Counted from the stretch's first letter, positions 50,152 through 58,378 are shown. The stretch is DNA of 60,110 nucleotides from Alphaproteobacteria bacterium (GCA_026126215.1 JAHCJQ010000008.1:1-60110), one strand, 5' to 3'. Program-made: numbers and translations. Notes: generated from the sequence alone by a model not told the origin.

Positions 50152-50826
50152 ATGACGACGACCTACTTCAATCACTGGCGTGACGTGCCGGCGGCCCGCT
50201 GGCGCTGGAAGAACTTCTCGCCAGCCGAGATCGCCTGCCGCGGCAGCGGTAGCTTGCGCATCCACGAGGAGGCGCTCGACAAGCTGCAGGCCCTTCGCGA
50301 CCGGCTGGGCAAGCCGCTGATCGTCCGCTCGGCCTACCGCAGCCAGGCGCACAACCGCGCCGTCGGTGGCGCGCCGCGCTCGAAGCACCTCGATGGCACC
50401 GCCTTCGACATCGCCATGACGAACCACGACCCGGCCGCCTTCGAGGAGGCGGCCCGCGCCGTCGGCTTCAAGGGCTTCGGGTTCTACCCGCGCTCCGGCT
50501 TCATGCACATCGACCTTGGCCCCGCGCGGCAGTGGGGCGAGCGGTTCCCAGTCCGGGCGACTGCCTTTGCAGCTGAAACCCCGCCCGCGCGCGAAGTGCT
50601 GGCCGAAAGCCGCACCATGAAAGGCGGCGGCGCGGCCGGTGTGGCGACGTTGGGTGCTGCGGGCGTGGAGGTCGCGCAGAGCGTCTTGGCCGAAACCCAG
50701 ACCGCCATCCTGCCGCTCGTGCCGTATCTCGATACGCTCCGCTGGGTGTTCATCGCGGTGGCTCTCGTTGGGATCGCGGTCACGATCTACGCCCGCCTCG
50801 ACGACTGGAAGCAGGGGCGGCGATGA
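50152..50826 (+). CDS. M15 peptidase endolysin with C-terminal membrane helix
   Basis: A 224-residue protein. The peptidase M15A-like domain spans about 8-125: NFSPAEIACRGSG, IVRSAYRSQAHNRAVGGAPR, the zinc motif SKHLDGTAFDIA (His79, Asp86) and GFMHIDLG (His119). Such enzymes cleave peptide cross-links of peptidoglycan. After a linker, residues about 194-214 (LRWVFIAVALVGIAVTIYAR) form a membrane helix. This C-terminal anchor is unusual for a free endolysin and might replace a separate holin or tether the enzyme. It overlaps the Rz-like gene by 4 bp. Confidence 0.88.
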   Translation: MTTTYFNHWRDVPAARWRWKNFSPAEIACRGSGSLRIHEEALDKLQALRDRLGKPLIVRSAYRSQAHNRAVGGAPRSKHLDGTAFDIAMTNHDPAAFEEAARAVGFKGFGFYPRSGFMHIDLGPARQWGERFPVRATAFAAETPPAREVLAESRTMKGGGAAGVATLGAAGVEVAQSVLAETQTAILPLVPYLDTLRWVFIAVALVGIAVTIYARLDDWKQGRR

Positions 50827-51080
50827 TCGGCGGGCTCGTCGCCACGCTCGCCGGATCGGCGTGGGCGCGGACGGCGGTCCGCCACGGCGTTACCGCCCTC
50901 GCGATCCTTCTGTTCCTGCTGACCCTGCGCCGCTCGGGCGAGCGCACCGGCCGGCTGGCCGAGCAGCTCGAGACCATGGAGAGGGTCCATGACGCACAAC
51001 GACAGATGCTCGAGGCGGCCGCGCGTCGCCCTCGTTCTCGCGACGATTTGGCTGAGCGGCTGTGCGACGGGCGGTTCTGA
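50823..51080 (+). CDS. Rz-like inner membrane spanin
   Basis: An 85-residue protein. One membrane helix at about 18-36 (RHGVTALAILLFLLTLRR) is followed by a charged coiled coil (RTGRLAEQLETMERVHDAQR). This is the i-spanin layout. The Rz1-like gene starts inside it in another frame, the classic nested spanin arrangement. Its last third (from QMLEAAARRP) is repeated at 54743. Confidence 0.78.
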   Translation: MIGGLVATLAGSAWARTAVRHGVTALAILLFLLTLRRSGERTGRLAEQLETMERVHDAQRQMLEAAARRPRSRDDLAERLCDGRF

Positions 51081-51270
51081 TGGCGGCGAGTTCGGGGCGT
51101 GTCCCCCCGTCGTGGAGTACAGCCGGGAGTTCCAGGTGCGGGCGGCAGAGGAACTGGCTCTGCTGCCGGAGGGCTCTGCTATTGCCGAGATGCTGGCCGA
51201 CTATGCCGTGATGCGGGAGCAGGCGCGGGCGTGCAAGGGCGGCGCCTTCACGGCTCCAGGGCGCCGATGA
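50989..51270 (+). CDS. Rz1-like outer membrane spanin lipoprotein
   Basis: A 93-residue lipoprotein. A basic N-terminus (RCSRRPRVA) leads to a hydrophobic signal ending in the lipobox LSGC (Cys25). The mature part has CPPVVEYSREFQVRAAEELA and IAEMLADYAVMREQARAC. It overlaps Rz by 92 bp in a different frame. It should link the outer membrane to Rz for the last step of lysis. Its 3' end overlaps the convergent uppP end by 23 bp. Two further copies lie at 54717 and 55286. Confidence 0.82.
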   Translation: MTHNDRCSRRPRVALVLATIWLSGCATGGSDGGEFGACPPVVEYSREFQVRAAEELALLPEGSAIAEMLADYAVMREQARACKGGAFTAPGRR

Positions 51271-52063
51271 CGATCAGACCGCCCAGCACGGTTGCGAGGA
51301 CCAGCCGGTAGACAACGAAGGGGAGGAAACTCGCTTTCCTCAGCCAGGCCATCATGCCCGCGATTGCCGCGAATGCGCTGGCGAAGGCGAAGATCGCGAC
51401 GACGATCGCATCGGTCTGGAGGGCAGCATCGCCGCTCTGCCACAGATCCGAGGCGCCCAGCGTCCCGGCCGCCGCTGTGGTGGGGATCGACAGCAGGAGG
51501 GAAAACCGCGCGGCGTCGGTCCGGCGCAGACCGAGGAAGAGCGCAGCGGTTATGGTGATGCCGGAGCGGCTCACACCGGGCACGAGCGCCAGGGCCTGCG
51601 CGAGCCCGATCAGCACAACGGCCGTCCAGGCAAGAGTGTCGATCCCGCCTCGGGCATCGTCCGCACGTGTGTCGGCGGCGAAGAGCAGCAGACCGAACCC
51701 CGCCGTCGTGACTGCGATCAGCGACGGGCTCCGCATCTCGTTGGCGATCATGTCCTTCAGGACGAGCCCGGCGACGACGACGGGGAGGGTCGCGACCGCG
51801 ATCTGCATCAGAAGCCGCGCATCCGCAGTGCGGTGCCGGACAGCCGCGTCCCGTGCCCCGACCGCAAGTCGACCGACGTCGCGCCTGAAGTAGAGGATGA
51901 CCGCCGCCAAGGTGCCGATATGGGCCGCGACGTCGATCGCCAACCCCTGGTCCGTCCACCCGGTCACGACCGGGATGAGGATCAGATGGGCCGAGGAGCT
52001 GATCGGAAGAAACTCGGTGATTCCCTGAACGAGCGCGATGACAAGGAACTGGAAGATGTCCAT
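51248..52063 (-). CDS. uppP: Undecaprenyl-diphosphatase UppP (BacA)
   Basis: A 271-residue integral membrane phosphatase that recycles undecaprenyl pyrophosphate for cell wall synthesis and gives bacitracin tolerance. The catalytic motifs are VQGITEFLPISSSAHLIL near residues 13-30 and PGVSRSGITITAALFLGL near 160-180. Eight or so hydrophobic segments fit the family. It lies convergent to and slightly overlapping the prophage Rz1 gene and shares a 330-bp gap with divergent mgtE. Whether it is host DNA or cargo carried between Rz1 duplications is open. Confidence 0.93.
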   Translation of the reverse strand: MDIFQFLVIALVQGITEFLPISSSAHLILIPVVTGWTDQGLAIDVAAHIGTLAAVILYFRRDVGRLAVGARDAAVRHRTADARLLMQIAVATLPVVVAGLVLKDMIANEMRSPSLIAVTTAGFGLLLFAADTRADDARGGIDTLAWTAVVLIGLAQALALVPGVSRSGITITAALFLGLRRTDAARFSLLLSIPTTAAAGTLGASDLWQSGDAALQTDAIVVAIFAFASAFAAIAGMMAWLRKASFLPFVVYRLVLATVLGGLIVIGALEP

Positions 52064-52397
52064 GCGCGCGCGCCATCCGAGTGTGAGTGGTCGATGAGAA
52101 GCGGCAAGCGCCTGAGTCGCTTGTCAATTCGCGGCGCGCGCGTTATATCCATGACCATGTGAGAAGGCAATTGAAAGGCCGCGATCCTGCGGTCTTCGCA
52201 CCTTGGCGATGAGAGCGATGGAACCCTCGAGTACCGGTCCCTGCGGGGACTTGAATGACGGGAGCGCATCGGAAGCGAAGACTTCCGAACGGGGCTCGAC
52301 ACGTCAGGCTGATCGGATAGGCGGCGCGACCGGCTAGGATCGCTCTTCCGCTTCCCGCTGCCTGACGCGATGGCAGCGACATGAAGGGAAGCGGACC
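52064..52397. promoter_or_regulatory. Divergent region between uppP and mgtE with structured leader
   Basis: This 334-bp gap holds no gene. The mgtE-proximal half has several hairpins: GTCCC/GGGAC (52237-52250), CGGAAG/CTTCCG (52270-52287), and a GCTTCC-rich segment shortly before the start. Magnesium transporter genes often have regulatory leaders, so a metal-sensing RNA is possible, but I could not match it to a known riboswitch class. Confidence 0.35.
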
Positions 52398-53726
52398 ATG
52401 ACCCATACAGAGCTCACGGAGCGGACAGAGGCGCTCGGGACGGACGACCTGCGCAGCATCGTCCAGTCGGCGCACCCGGCGGACGCCGCGGCGGCGCTGG
52501 ACGATCTGGAGCCCCGGGAGGTCCGCGACCTGCTAACAGAACTGGACCTGCCGCGGCGCGCGGTCGTCTTCGGCTATCTCAGGCCCGAGCTGCAGGTAGC
52601 GCTTGCACGTCTTTTCGAACGCCGCCAGTTGGCCGAACTGATCACCGAGATGGACGCGGACGATCGGGCCGACGTGTTCAACAAGCTGAGCCCCGATCAG
52701 CAAAGCGCGCTGCTGCCGGGCCTCGCCCATGCAGAGCGAGAGAACATCCGCCGTCTGGCCGGCTATGCCGAGGGCACCGCCGGCGCGATCATGACTTCGG
52801 ACTACGCGACGCTTTCCCCAGGCCTCTCCGCTCAGGCGGCGATCGATGTGCTGCGCCGGGAGGCCCTGGACAAGGAAACCATCTACCGCGCCTACGTCCT
52901 CGACGATGACCGTCGTCTGATCGGGGTTGTCCGGCTGAGCGATCTGATCCTCGCTCCCGCCGACACGCCGGTCGAAGAGCTGATGGATCGAAATCCCGTC
53001 ACCGTGGCTCTGAGCGATCACCAGGAGGATGTCGCACAGACGATCGCGCGATACGACATTCTCGCCGTGCCGGTGATCGATGAAGCCGGCAGGCTCGTGG
53101 GTATCGTGACCCACGACGACGCGCTCGACGCGCTGCAGGAAGAGGCGACCGAGGACTTCCACAAGCTCGGGACCGTCGCGAGACTGCCGGGCAGCGTTCG
53201 CGACGCGAGCATCGCGACTCTCTACCAGAAGCGGGTGTTCTGGCTCGCGCTTCTCGTCTTCGGCAACCTGTTCTCGGGCGCGGGCATCGCCTATTTCGAG
53301 GACACGATCTCGGCCCATGTCGCACTCGTGTTCTTCCTGCCGCTGCTGATCGGCAGCAGCGGGAATGCAGGCGCGCAGGCGGCGACGCTCATGGTGCGCG
53401 CCCTTGCGACGGGCGACGTCCGGATGCGCGACTGGGGACGCCTCCTCGGTCGCGAGGTCGTCGTGGCGCTGGCGCTCGGCGCCACGATGGCGCTGGCGGT
53501 CTCCCTGATCGGGATCTTCCGTGGCGGGCCTGAGGTCGCGCTTGTCGTGGCTTGCACGATGGTGCTCGTCGTCATCGTCGGAAGCCTGATCGGTATGTCG
53601 CTGCCGTTTCTCCTGCACTGGTTCAATCGCGACCCGGCGACGGCGAGCGCGCCGCTCGTCACGACGATCGCGGACGCGGTGGGGGTGGTCATCTACTTTG
53701 CGATCGCGACCGCGATCCTGTTCTGA
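52398..53726 (+). CDS. mgtE: Magnesium transporter MgtE
   Basis: A 442-residue MgtE. The N-terminal superhelical domain (about 10-125) has AHPADAAAALDDLEPREVRD and ELITEMDADDRADVFNKLSP. Two CBS domains follow (about 130-255: TAGAIMTSDYATLSPGLSAQ, VEELMDRNPVTVALSDHQED). The pore domain has five helices, with GLVFFLPLL-like LVFFLPLLIGSSGNAGAQA as the family signature (about 312-330). It imports magnesium, gated by cytoplasmic Mg through the CBS region. It is divergent from uppP. Confidence 0.93.
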   Translation: MTHTELTERTEALGTDDLRSIVQSAHPADAAAALDDLEPREVRDLLTELDLPRRAVVFGYLRPELQVALARLFERRQLAELITEMDADDRADVFNKLSPDQQSALLPGLAHAERENIRRLAGYAEGTAGAIMTSDYATLSPGLSAQAAIDVLRREALDKETIYRAYVLDDDRRLIGVVRLSDLILAPADTPVEELMDRNPVTVALSDHQEDVAQTIARYDILAVPVIDEAGRLVGIVTHDDALDALQEEATEDFHKLGTVARLPGSVRDASIATLYQKRVFWLALLVFGNLFSGAGIAYFEDTISAHVALVFFLPLLIGSSGNAGAQAATLMVRALATGDVRMRDWGRLLGREVVVALALGATMALAVSLIGIFRGGPEVALVVACTMVLVVIVGSLIGMSLPFLLHWFNRDPATASAPLVTTIADAVGVVIYFAIATAILF

Positions 53727-53751
53727 CAGAGGCCGTCCGAAGCGCCACCGC

Positions 53752-54638
53752 TCATGCCACCGACGGCCGCCCCACAACCAGGATATCGCAGGCCGCCTGA
53801 TGCAGGAGCCGGAGCGCCACGCTCCCCAGCAGCACGCGTTCCATCACACCACGCTCCTCGCGCCCGATCACCATGAGGTCGCCGGCCGCCGGCGCGACAA
53901 CCTGACGAGCGACGGAGCCGTTTCCCCGACGATCACCTCGGTACGTGCCGACGTCGGTCCCAATGCCCGCCGCGCGGTCGCCTCGAGGCGCTTATGGGCG
54001 GCGCTCTTCAAGGTCGCGCGATGCCGCGACAGTTCGGCAGCGCCCCAGCCCGAGCGGAGCATAGCCTGTTCGAAGGGCAATGGCAGATCCACCACATGAA
54101 CAAGCCTGACCTGACCATCGGAGCAGATGGCCCGTGCAGCCTCTGCGACATGGTCGGAACCTGCCTCGAGGTCGATGGCGGCGACGACCGTGCGATACTG
54201 GCCCTCAAAGCGACGCTTTACCACGAGGACCGGCATCTGCGCCCCACGCACCACCCGGTCTGCGGTGCCACCCAGCACCTTGTCGCGCACCGACTGCCGC
54301 CGGTTGTCGCCGAGAGCGATCAAGTCGGTTCGGATCTCATCGGCAATTGACAGGATACAGTCGTGAGGCGCGCCCGCTTCGATCCGCAAGCTCTCCGAAG
54401 AAACGTCCCCACCGTGCTGCATAACAAGATTCTCGAGTTGGGATCGTGCATCCGCAAGGATCTCGTCTCGGGTCGAGATTTGCCGCGTGAGGTCACGCCG
54501 GAGTTTGGCGTCTACATGCTCGACGACATTCAGAATGGTCAGACGCGCCGCCTTCTGCTGCGCAATAGCGCTGGCCCGTCGCAGCACCTCGGTGCCGGTC
54601 TCGGAAACATCAACAGCTGCAAGGACATGCCGGATCAT
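53752..54638 (-). pseudogene. Universal stress protein (tandem UspA), frameshifted near the 3' end
   Basis: The intact frame (54638 to 53868) gives two UspA domains: MIRHVLAAVDVSETGTEVLR to RGAQMPVLVVKRR, and YRTVVAAIDLEAGSDHVAEA onwards. After PSLVR the frame turns into RLSRRRPATSW and stops. In the neighbouring frame the expected family ending follows directly: APAAGDLMVIGREERGVMER, then VLLGSVALRLLHQAACDILV and VGRPSVA, stop at 53752-53754. One lost base near 53905 explains this. The ending carries the second domain's nucleotide-binding G-x(n)-G-S motif, so the encoded protein is probably impaired. A sequencing error would give the same picture. Confidence 0.82.
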
Positions 54639-54716
54639 ATATCGTGTGTACCTCCCGCACGGAACCGGCTCAACTGATGATTCGTTCCGCTGCCCGGCCG
54701 TGTCCTCCACGGTTCC

Positions 54717-54998
54717 GTGGGCGCGTGCCAATCTGCATTCGCCAGATGCTCGACGCGGCGGCTCGTCGTCCTCGCGATCGCGACGATCTTGCTGACCGCC
54801 TGCGCGACGGGCGGTTCTGAACTGCGCGCCGTGCCCGTCTGTCCGCCGGTCGTGGAGTGCAGCCGCGAGTTCCAGGCGCGGGCGGCCGACGAGCTCGATC
54901 TGCTGCCGCAGAGTTCGGCGATCGCCGAGATGCTGATCGACTACGCCGTGATGCGGGAGCAGGCGCGGGCGTGTCGTGCTGGTGGACATCTCCGCTGA
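54717..54998 (+). CDS. Rz1-like lipoprotein, second copy
   Basis: A 93-residue lipoprotein very similar to the 50989 gene: LVVLAIATILLTACATGGSE with lipobox LTAC, then CPPVVECSREFQARAADELD and IAEMLIDYAVMREQARACRA. The original N-terminus and the upstream Rz body are missing; the frame opens from a GTG at 54717 in unrelated sequence, so expression is uncertain. It appears to be a duplicated right end of the prophage or a remnant of a related one. Confidence 0.65.
   Translation: MGACQSAFARCSTRRLVVLAIATILLTACATGGSELRAVPVCPPVVECSREFQARAADELDLLPQSSAIAEMLIDYAVMREQARACRAGGHLR
54743..54820 (+). pseudogene. Rz C-terminal fragment
   Basis: In the frame corresponding to Rz, QMLDAAARRPRDRDDLADRL then RDGRF and a stop repeat the last 26 codons of the 50823 gene (QMLEAAARRPRSRDDLAERL, CDGRF). 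The membrane anchor and coiled coil are absent. The repeat begins abruptly at 54743, which marks a recombination breakpoint. Confidence 0.75.
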
Positions 54999-55012
54999 AG
55001 GGCGATCACGGA

Positions 55013-55264
55013 CTATCCTAGTACTCGATAGGTGGGATGCCTGCGGCGCCAGTCGCGATAGGCTTCGAGATCGCGGTCGGCATCATAGGGCCGTAGGCGA
55101 TTGCCTTGCTCGTCGATCAGCCCTGCTTCGATCTCGGCGGCGACGCAGTGCCAGTAGCGATCGACTGCAGTCGGAAGGTCGCTCGTCCCTGTCCCGGCCA
55201 TTCGCAACTGACGCTCGCACAGATCGCGCGCGACGGCTTCGATATTGCTCCAGGCTGCGTGCAT
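55013..55264 (-). CDS. Small hypothetical protein
   Basis: An 83-residue protein (NIEAVARDLCERQLRMAGTG, then WHCVAAEIEAGLIDEQGNRL and LEAYRDWRRRHPTYRVLG). The sequence looks coding (charged helices, no low complexity). It lies between the second and third Rz1-like copies, on the opposite strand. No family is recognised. Confidence 0.6.
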   Translation of the reverse strand: MHAAWSNIEAVARDLCERQLRMAGTGTSDLPTAVDRYWHCVAAEIEAGLIDEQGNRLRPYDADRDLEAYRDWRRRHPTYRVLG

Positions 55265-55285
55265 GGATTTACGATAGCAGCGAAG

Positions 55286-55591
55286 GTGCCTAAACGCGAC
55301 CGACTCATTCAGCTACAAGGCCAGATCGGCCTCGATAGAGGGGCCTTCTTCACTATCGCAGTGAGCTTGCTCGCTGTCTGCGCGACGGCTCCTTCTGACA
55401 GTGTGCCCTGTCCCCCGGTGGTCCCGTACAGCCGGGAGTTCCTCGCCCGCGCGGCTGACGAACTCAACCGCCTGCCGCCCAGCTCCGCCATTGAGCAGAT
55501 GCTCGCCGACTACCAGGTCATGCGCGATCAAGCGCGAGCTTGTCGAGCGGGGGAGAGGTCATTTGCGGCAAGCACCTCTCCGGCGAGATAA
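55286..55591 (+). CDS. Rz1-like lipoprotein, third diverged copy
   Basis: From GTG 55286 the frame encodes about 101 residues: FFTIAVSLLAVCATAPS with a lipobox-like LAVC, then CPPVVPYSREFLARAADELN, LPPSSAIEQMLADYQVMRDQ and ARACRAG, the same pattern as the other two Rz1 copies but more diverged. Even the Rz-frame TTCTGA stop is conserved near 55396. Its 3' end overlaps folC on the other strand by 64 bp. Start and expression are uncertain; it may be a remnant. Confidence 0.5.
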   Translation: MPKRDRLIQLQGQIGLDRGAFFTIAVSLLAVCATAPSDSVPCPPVVPYSREFLARAADELNRLPPSSAIEQMLADYQVMRDQARACRAGERSFAASTSPAR

Positions 55592-56859
55592 AGTGAGCCG
55601 GTGATAAGGATTCGTGGCGCTGGATTGAGGCCAAGCACTGTGATGGCGGCAAGCGCTGACTCGATGCTGTCGCGAACCTCTGCCGGAACACCGACGCGGC
55701 GGGCTATTTGCGCGATCTCCTCGGGCGGCAATGCCGTGTCTTGCTGGACTCGCACGGCGATGACCGTGTGGGCAAGCCCGGCGAAGTTCGTTAAAAAGCC
55801 TTCGCAATCCTTACTCGCGAGCATGCCGACGATGAGTATGAGCGGTCGCGCGGCGCACTTATCTAGATCGCCAAGTGCCTCCGCCGCCGCGCGGCCGCCA
55901 TCCGGGTTGTGACCACCGTCCAGCCACAGTTCTGCGCCTTCCGGCGCCAGTTCTGCGAGCCGGCCGCGAGCGAGGGGCTGCATACGCGCTGGCCATTCGA
56001 CGCTCTTGATCCCTTGCTCGAAGGCCGTGCTCGGAATCTGCAGCGTAGGAAGATAGCGCAATGTTGCTATCGCTGTGCCAGCGTTGTCGAATTGATGACG
56101 GCCACACAGACCAGGCGCCGGCAAGTCCAAGATGCCGTGCTCATCTCGGAAAACCATGCCACCCCGCTCGGGCGTCACGGTCCAATGCCGGCCACCAATT
56201 CTCAGCGGCGCGCAGAGACGCGCCGCCTGACGCTCGATCACCGTGAGCCCCCCCGGCGACTGCGGCGCGATGATTGCCGGCACACTGGGCTTGAGGATAC
56301 CTGCCTTCTCCGTCGCGATCAGTTCGATCGTATCGCCGAGAAACTCCTGATGGTCGTACGAGACGGAAGTGATGATTGTCGCAAGCAGGCGGTCGACCAC
56401 GTTGGTCGCGTCGAGCCGTCCACCGAGGCCAACCTCGAGCAGAAGCACATCGGCGGGATGGCGCGCAAACAGCAGAAACGACGCCGCCGTCGTGATCTCA
56501 AAGAACGTGATCGGATCGCCGCCGTTCAGCCGTTCGCACGTCGCAAGGGCATCCGCGAGCTCATCGTCGCCCACCAACACGCCGCCGCCCCGTCGTGCAA
56601 GACGGATGCGCTCGTTGAAGCGCACCAGATGGGGCGAGGTGTAAACGTGCACACCGAAGCCGGCCACTTCCAGGATTGCGCGCAGAAAGGCGACGGTCGA
56701 CCCCTTGCCGTTGGTGCCGGCGACGTGGATCACGGGCGGCAAGCGGCGCTCAGGATGGTCAAGCCGATCGAGTATGCGCCACATACGGTCGAGCGAGAGA
56801 TCGATCCGCTTGGGATGCAGCGCGAGCAGTCTCGAAAGAAGAGCGTCGACTGGAATCAC
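55528..56859 (-). CDS. folC: Dihydrofolate/folylpolyglutamate synthase FolC
   Basis: A 443-residue Mur-ligase-family enzyme that adds glutamate to dihydropteroate and folates. The ATP-binding loop is VIHVAGTNGKGSTVAFLRAI (near 45-62), with VYTSPHLVRFNERIRL, FFEITTAASFLLFARHPADV, LEVGLGGRLDATNVVDRLLA, SYDHQEFLGDTIELIATEKA and AELWLDGGHNPDGGRAAAEA all conserved. GSLYLAGEVLAAND is the usual C-terminus. It probably is host DNA; its 3' end overlaps the diverged Rz1 copy. Confidence 0.93.
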   Translation of the reverse strand: MIPVDALLSRLLALHPKRIDLSLDRMWRILDRLDHPERRLPPVIHVAGTNGKGSTVAFLRAILEVAGFGVHVYTSPHLVRFNERIRLARRGGGVLVGDDELADALATCERLNGGDPITFFEITTAASFLLFARHPADVLLLEVGLGGRLDATNVVDRLLATIITSVSYDHQEFLGDTIELIATEKAGILKPSVPAIIAPQSPGGLTVIERQAARLCAPLRIGGRHWTVTPERGGMVFRDEHGILDLPAPGLCGRHQFDNAGTAIATLRYLPTLQIPSTAFEQGIKSVEWPARMQPLARGRLAELAPEGAELWLDGGHNPDGGRAAAEALGDLDKCAARPLILIVGMLASKDCEGFLTNFAGLAHTVIAVRVQQDTALPPEEIAQIARRVGVPAEVRDSIESALAAITVLGLNPAPRILITGSLYLAGEVLAANDLSPARQARA

Positions 56860-56978
56860 TTTGCTCCCTCAATGATGAATCGGCAGTTTCCCTTGCGTGT
56901 CCTTTGATTTAGCGCTGACTCGCTATTGACCTTCAGATTCGGCGTCCTCACGAGGGATGGGTTGCCCCGGCTTGATTG

Positions 56979-57290
56979 TCAGAAATGTTCGTCGCGAATA
57001 ACCTCGACATCGGAGATCACCACGATCCCGGCGTAGTCTTTGAGGAGCGGTTGCAACTGCTCGATGATCCGGTTCGCGATCTCTTCAGCAGCAATGACGA
57101 TGATGAGCATGTTGCGGAACACGTCCGAGAGATGCGCTTCGTCTCGGACGCCGCGGTTGCCGCGGCCGGAGACGTCGGGCACGATGGTGTAGCCCTTGGC
57201 ACCGACCGCTTCGATCATCTCAATGATGGCGCGGGCGCGGGCCGCCTCCACGACAATCTCAATCTTTTTCTTGCGGTAGAGTTGTGTCAT
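56979..57290 (-). CDS. SbtB-like PII signalling protein
   Basis: A 103-residue PII-superfamily protein: KKKIEIVVEAARARAIIEMI, then GAKGYTIVPDVSGRGNRGVR (the T-loop region) and FRNMLIIVIAAEEIANRIIE, ending in IVVISDVEVIRDEHF. It follows the SbtA-like transporter gene by 17 bp on the same strand. In cyanobacteria SbtB binds adenyl nucleotides and inhibits SbtA; the same regulation is inferred. The ATG at 57290 is preferred over 57326. Confidence 0.85.
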   Translation of the reverse strand: MTQLYRKKKIEIVVEAARARAIIEMIEAVGAKGYTIVPDVSGRGNRGVRDEAHLSDVFRNMLIIVIAAEEIANRIIEQLQPLLKDYAGIVVISDVEVIRDEHF

Positions 57291-57307
57291 GGGGTGTTTC
57301 TTTCCGG

Positions 57308-58303
57308 CTACATACTTGCAATCCACTTCGCAGCCGCATGATAGAGTGGAATGCCCGCGATCAGATTGAATGGGAAGGTTATGGCCAGCGACAACGGAAC
57401 ATAGATCGCCGGATTGGCCTGGGGCAGCGAGACGCGCATGGCCGCGGGAACCACAATGTAAGAAGCGCTTGCGGCGAGTACGGCAACGAGCGTGATGCCG
57501 CCGAGAGACAGGCCGATGGCATGGGCTGCGACCAGCCCGATCGTGGCGCCGATCAAAGGCATATAGAGGCCGAACGCCACCACGGGCCAGCCGACCGTTC
57601 TGAAGTCTTGCAGGCGGCGGCCAACCAGCAGTCCCATGTCGAGAAGGAAGACCGCGAGCACGGCCTTGAACGGATCGACGATCCCTGGCGCCATCACCGC
57701 CATGCCCTTGGCGCCCGTGATCCAGCCAATCGCCAGGCTGCCACCAAGCAGTACGACGCTGCCGCTTAGGAACACCTCGCGGGCGAGTTCTTTTGAAAAA
57801 AGGGGCGCTTGGGGCTTGGTCGTCCCTGCCGTTTTCGAGCGACGGGCAAGGAGAAGCCCGGTCACGATGGCCGGAGTCTCCATGAGGGCGAGCATCGCCA
57901 CCAGATAGCCTTCGTAGGGCACGGCCCGGTATCCCAGAAAACCGGTCGCCGCGACGAAGGTCACAACGCTGACGGAACCGTAGTGCGCCGCGACGGCGGC
58001 CGCGTTGGGAACATCGAGCCGTGTCGCGGCGCGGAGCAAGGCATAGGCAAGTAAAGGCATGCTAAAACTGAGCGCGAGCGCCAGGGCCATCGCGGCCACG
58101 ACAGTGCCGCCCAAGCCGTTGGCCTCGAGTTCGACGCCGCCCTTGAAGCCGATTGCCAGCATCAGATAAAGCGCCAGGCCCTTGCTGATTGGCTCGGGAA
58201 TGGCGAGATCGGATTTGAGCCAGCCGGCGGCAACCCCCAAAACGAAGAACAGCACCATCGGTGAGACGAGATTGGCAAGCGCAAGCTGGAGAAGTGTATC
58301 CAC
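57308..58303 (-). CDS. SbtA-like sodium-dependent bicarbonate transporter
   Basis: A 331-residue membrane protein matching the SbtA family: LANLVSPMVLFFVLGVAAGW, ISKGLALYLMLAIGFKGGVE, AAVAAHYGSVSVVTFVAATG, ALMETPAIVTGLLLAR, and in the second half FLLDMGLLVGRRLQDFRTVG and YIVVPAAMRVSLPQANPAIY. It has ten or so helices in two inverted halves. GTG at 58303 is taken as start because the conserved sequence (DTLLQLALANL) begins there; the frame continues upstream to a TTG. High-affinity bicarbonate import suggests an autotrophic or carboxylating host. Confidence 0.88.
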   Translation of the reverse strand: MDTLLQLALANLVSPMVLFFVLGVAAGWLKSDLAIPEPISKGLALYLMLAIGFKGGVELEANGLGGTVVAAMALALALSFSMPLLAYALLRAATRLDVPNAAAVAAHYGSVSVVTFVAATGFLGYRAVPYEGYLVAMLALMETPAIVTGLLLARRSKTAGTTKPQAPLFSKELAREVFLSGSVVLLGGSLAIGWITGAKGMAVMAPGIVDPFKAVLAVFLLDMGLLVGRRLQDFRTVGWPVVAFGLYMPLIGATIGLVAAHAIGLSLGGITLVAVLAASASYIVVPAAMRVSLPQANPAIYVPLSLAITFPFNLIAGIPLYHAAAKWIASM

Positions 58304-58378
58304 AGGTATATACTGTCCTGATGCGTGGAGTTGAAGAACGAAGCCAAGGTCCAAGGGTGACCTATCGCGTTCACCTGC

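Larger units (their letters stand above)
8085..51270. mobile_element. Complete-looking siphovirus prophage, lambda-like head and GTA-like tail tip
   Basis: About 43 kb from the serine recombinase operon to the Rz1 lysis gene, with recombination, replication, packaging, head, tail and lysis genes in conventional order. All structural genes are on the + strand with ATGA/GTGA overlaps and none looks broken. Boundaries are approximate: the left is set by the recombinase operon after the MFS gene, the right by the Rz1 end against uppP. No attachment-site repeat was identified, and extra Rz1 copies up to 55.6 kb leave the right end uncertain. No CI-like repressor was found. Confidence 0.9.
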
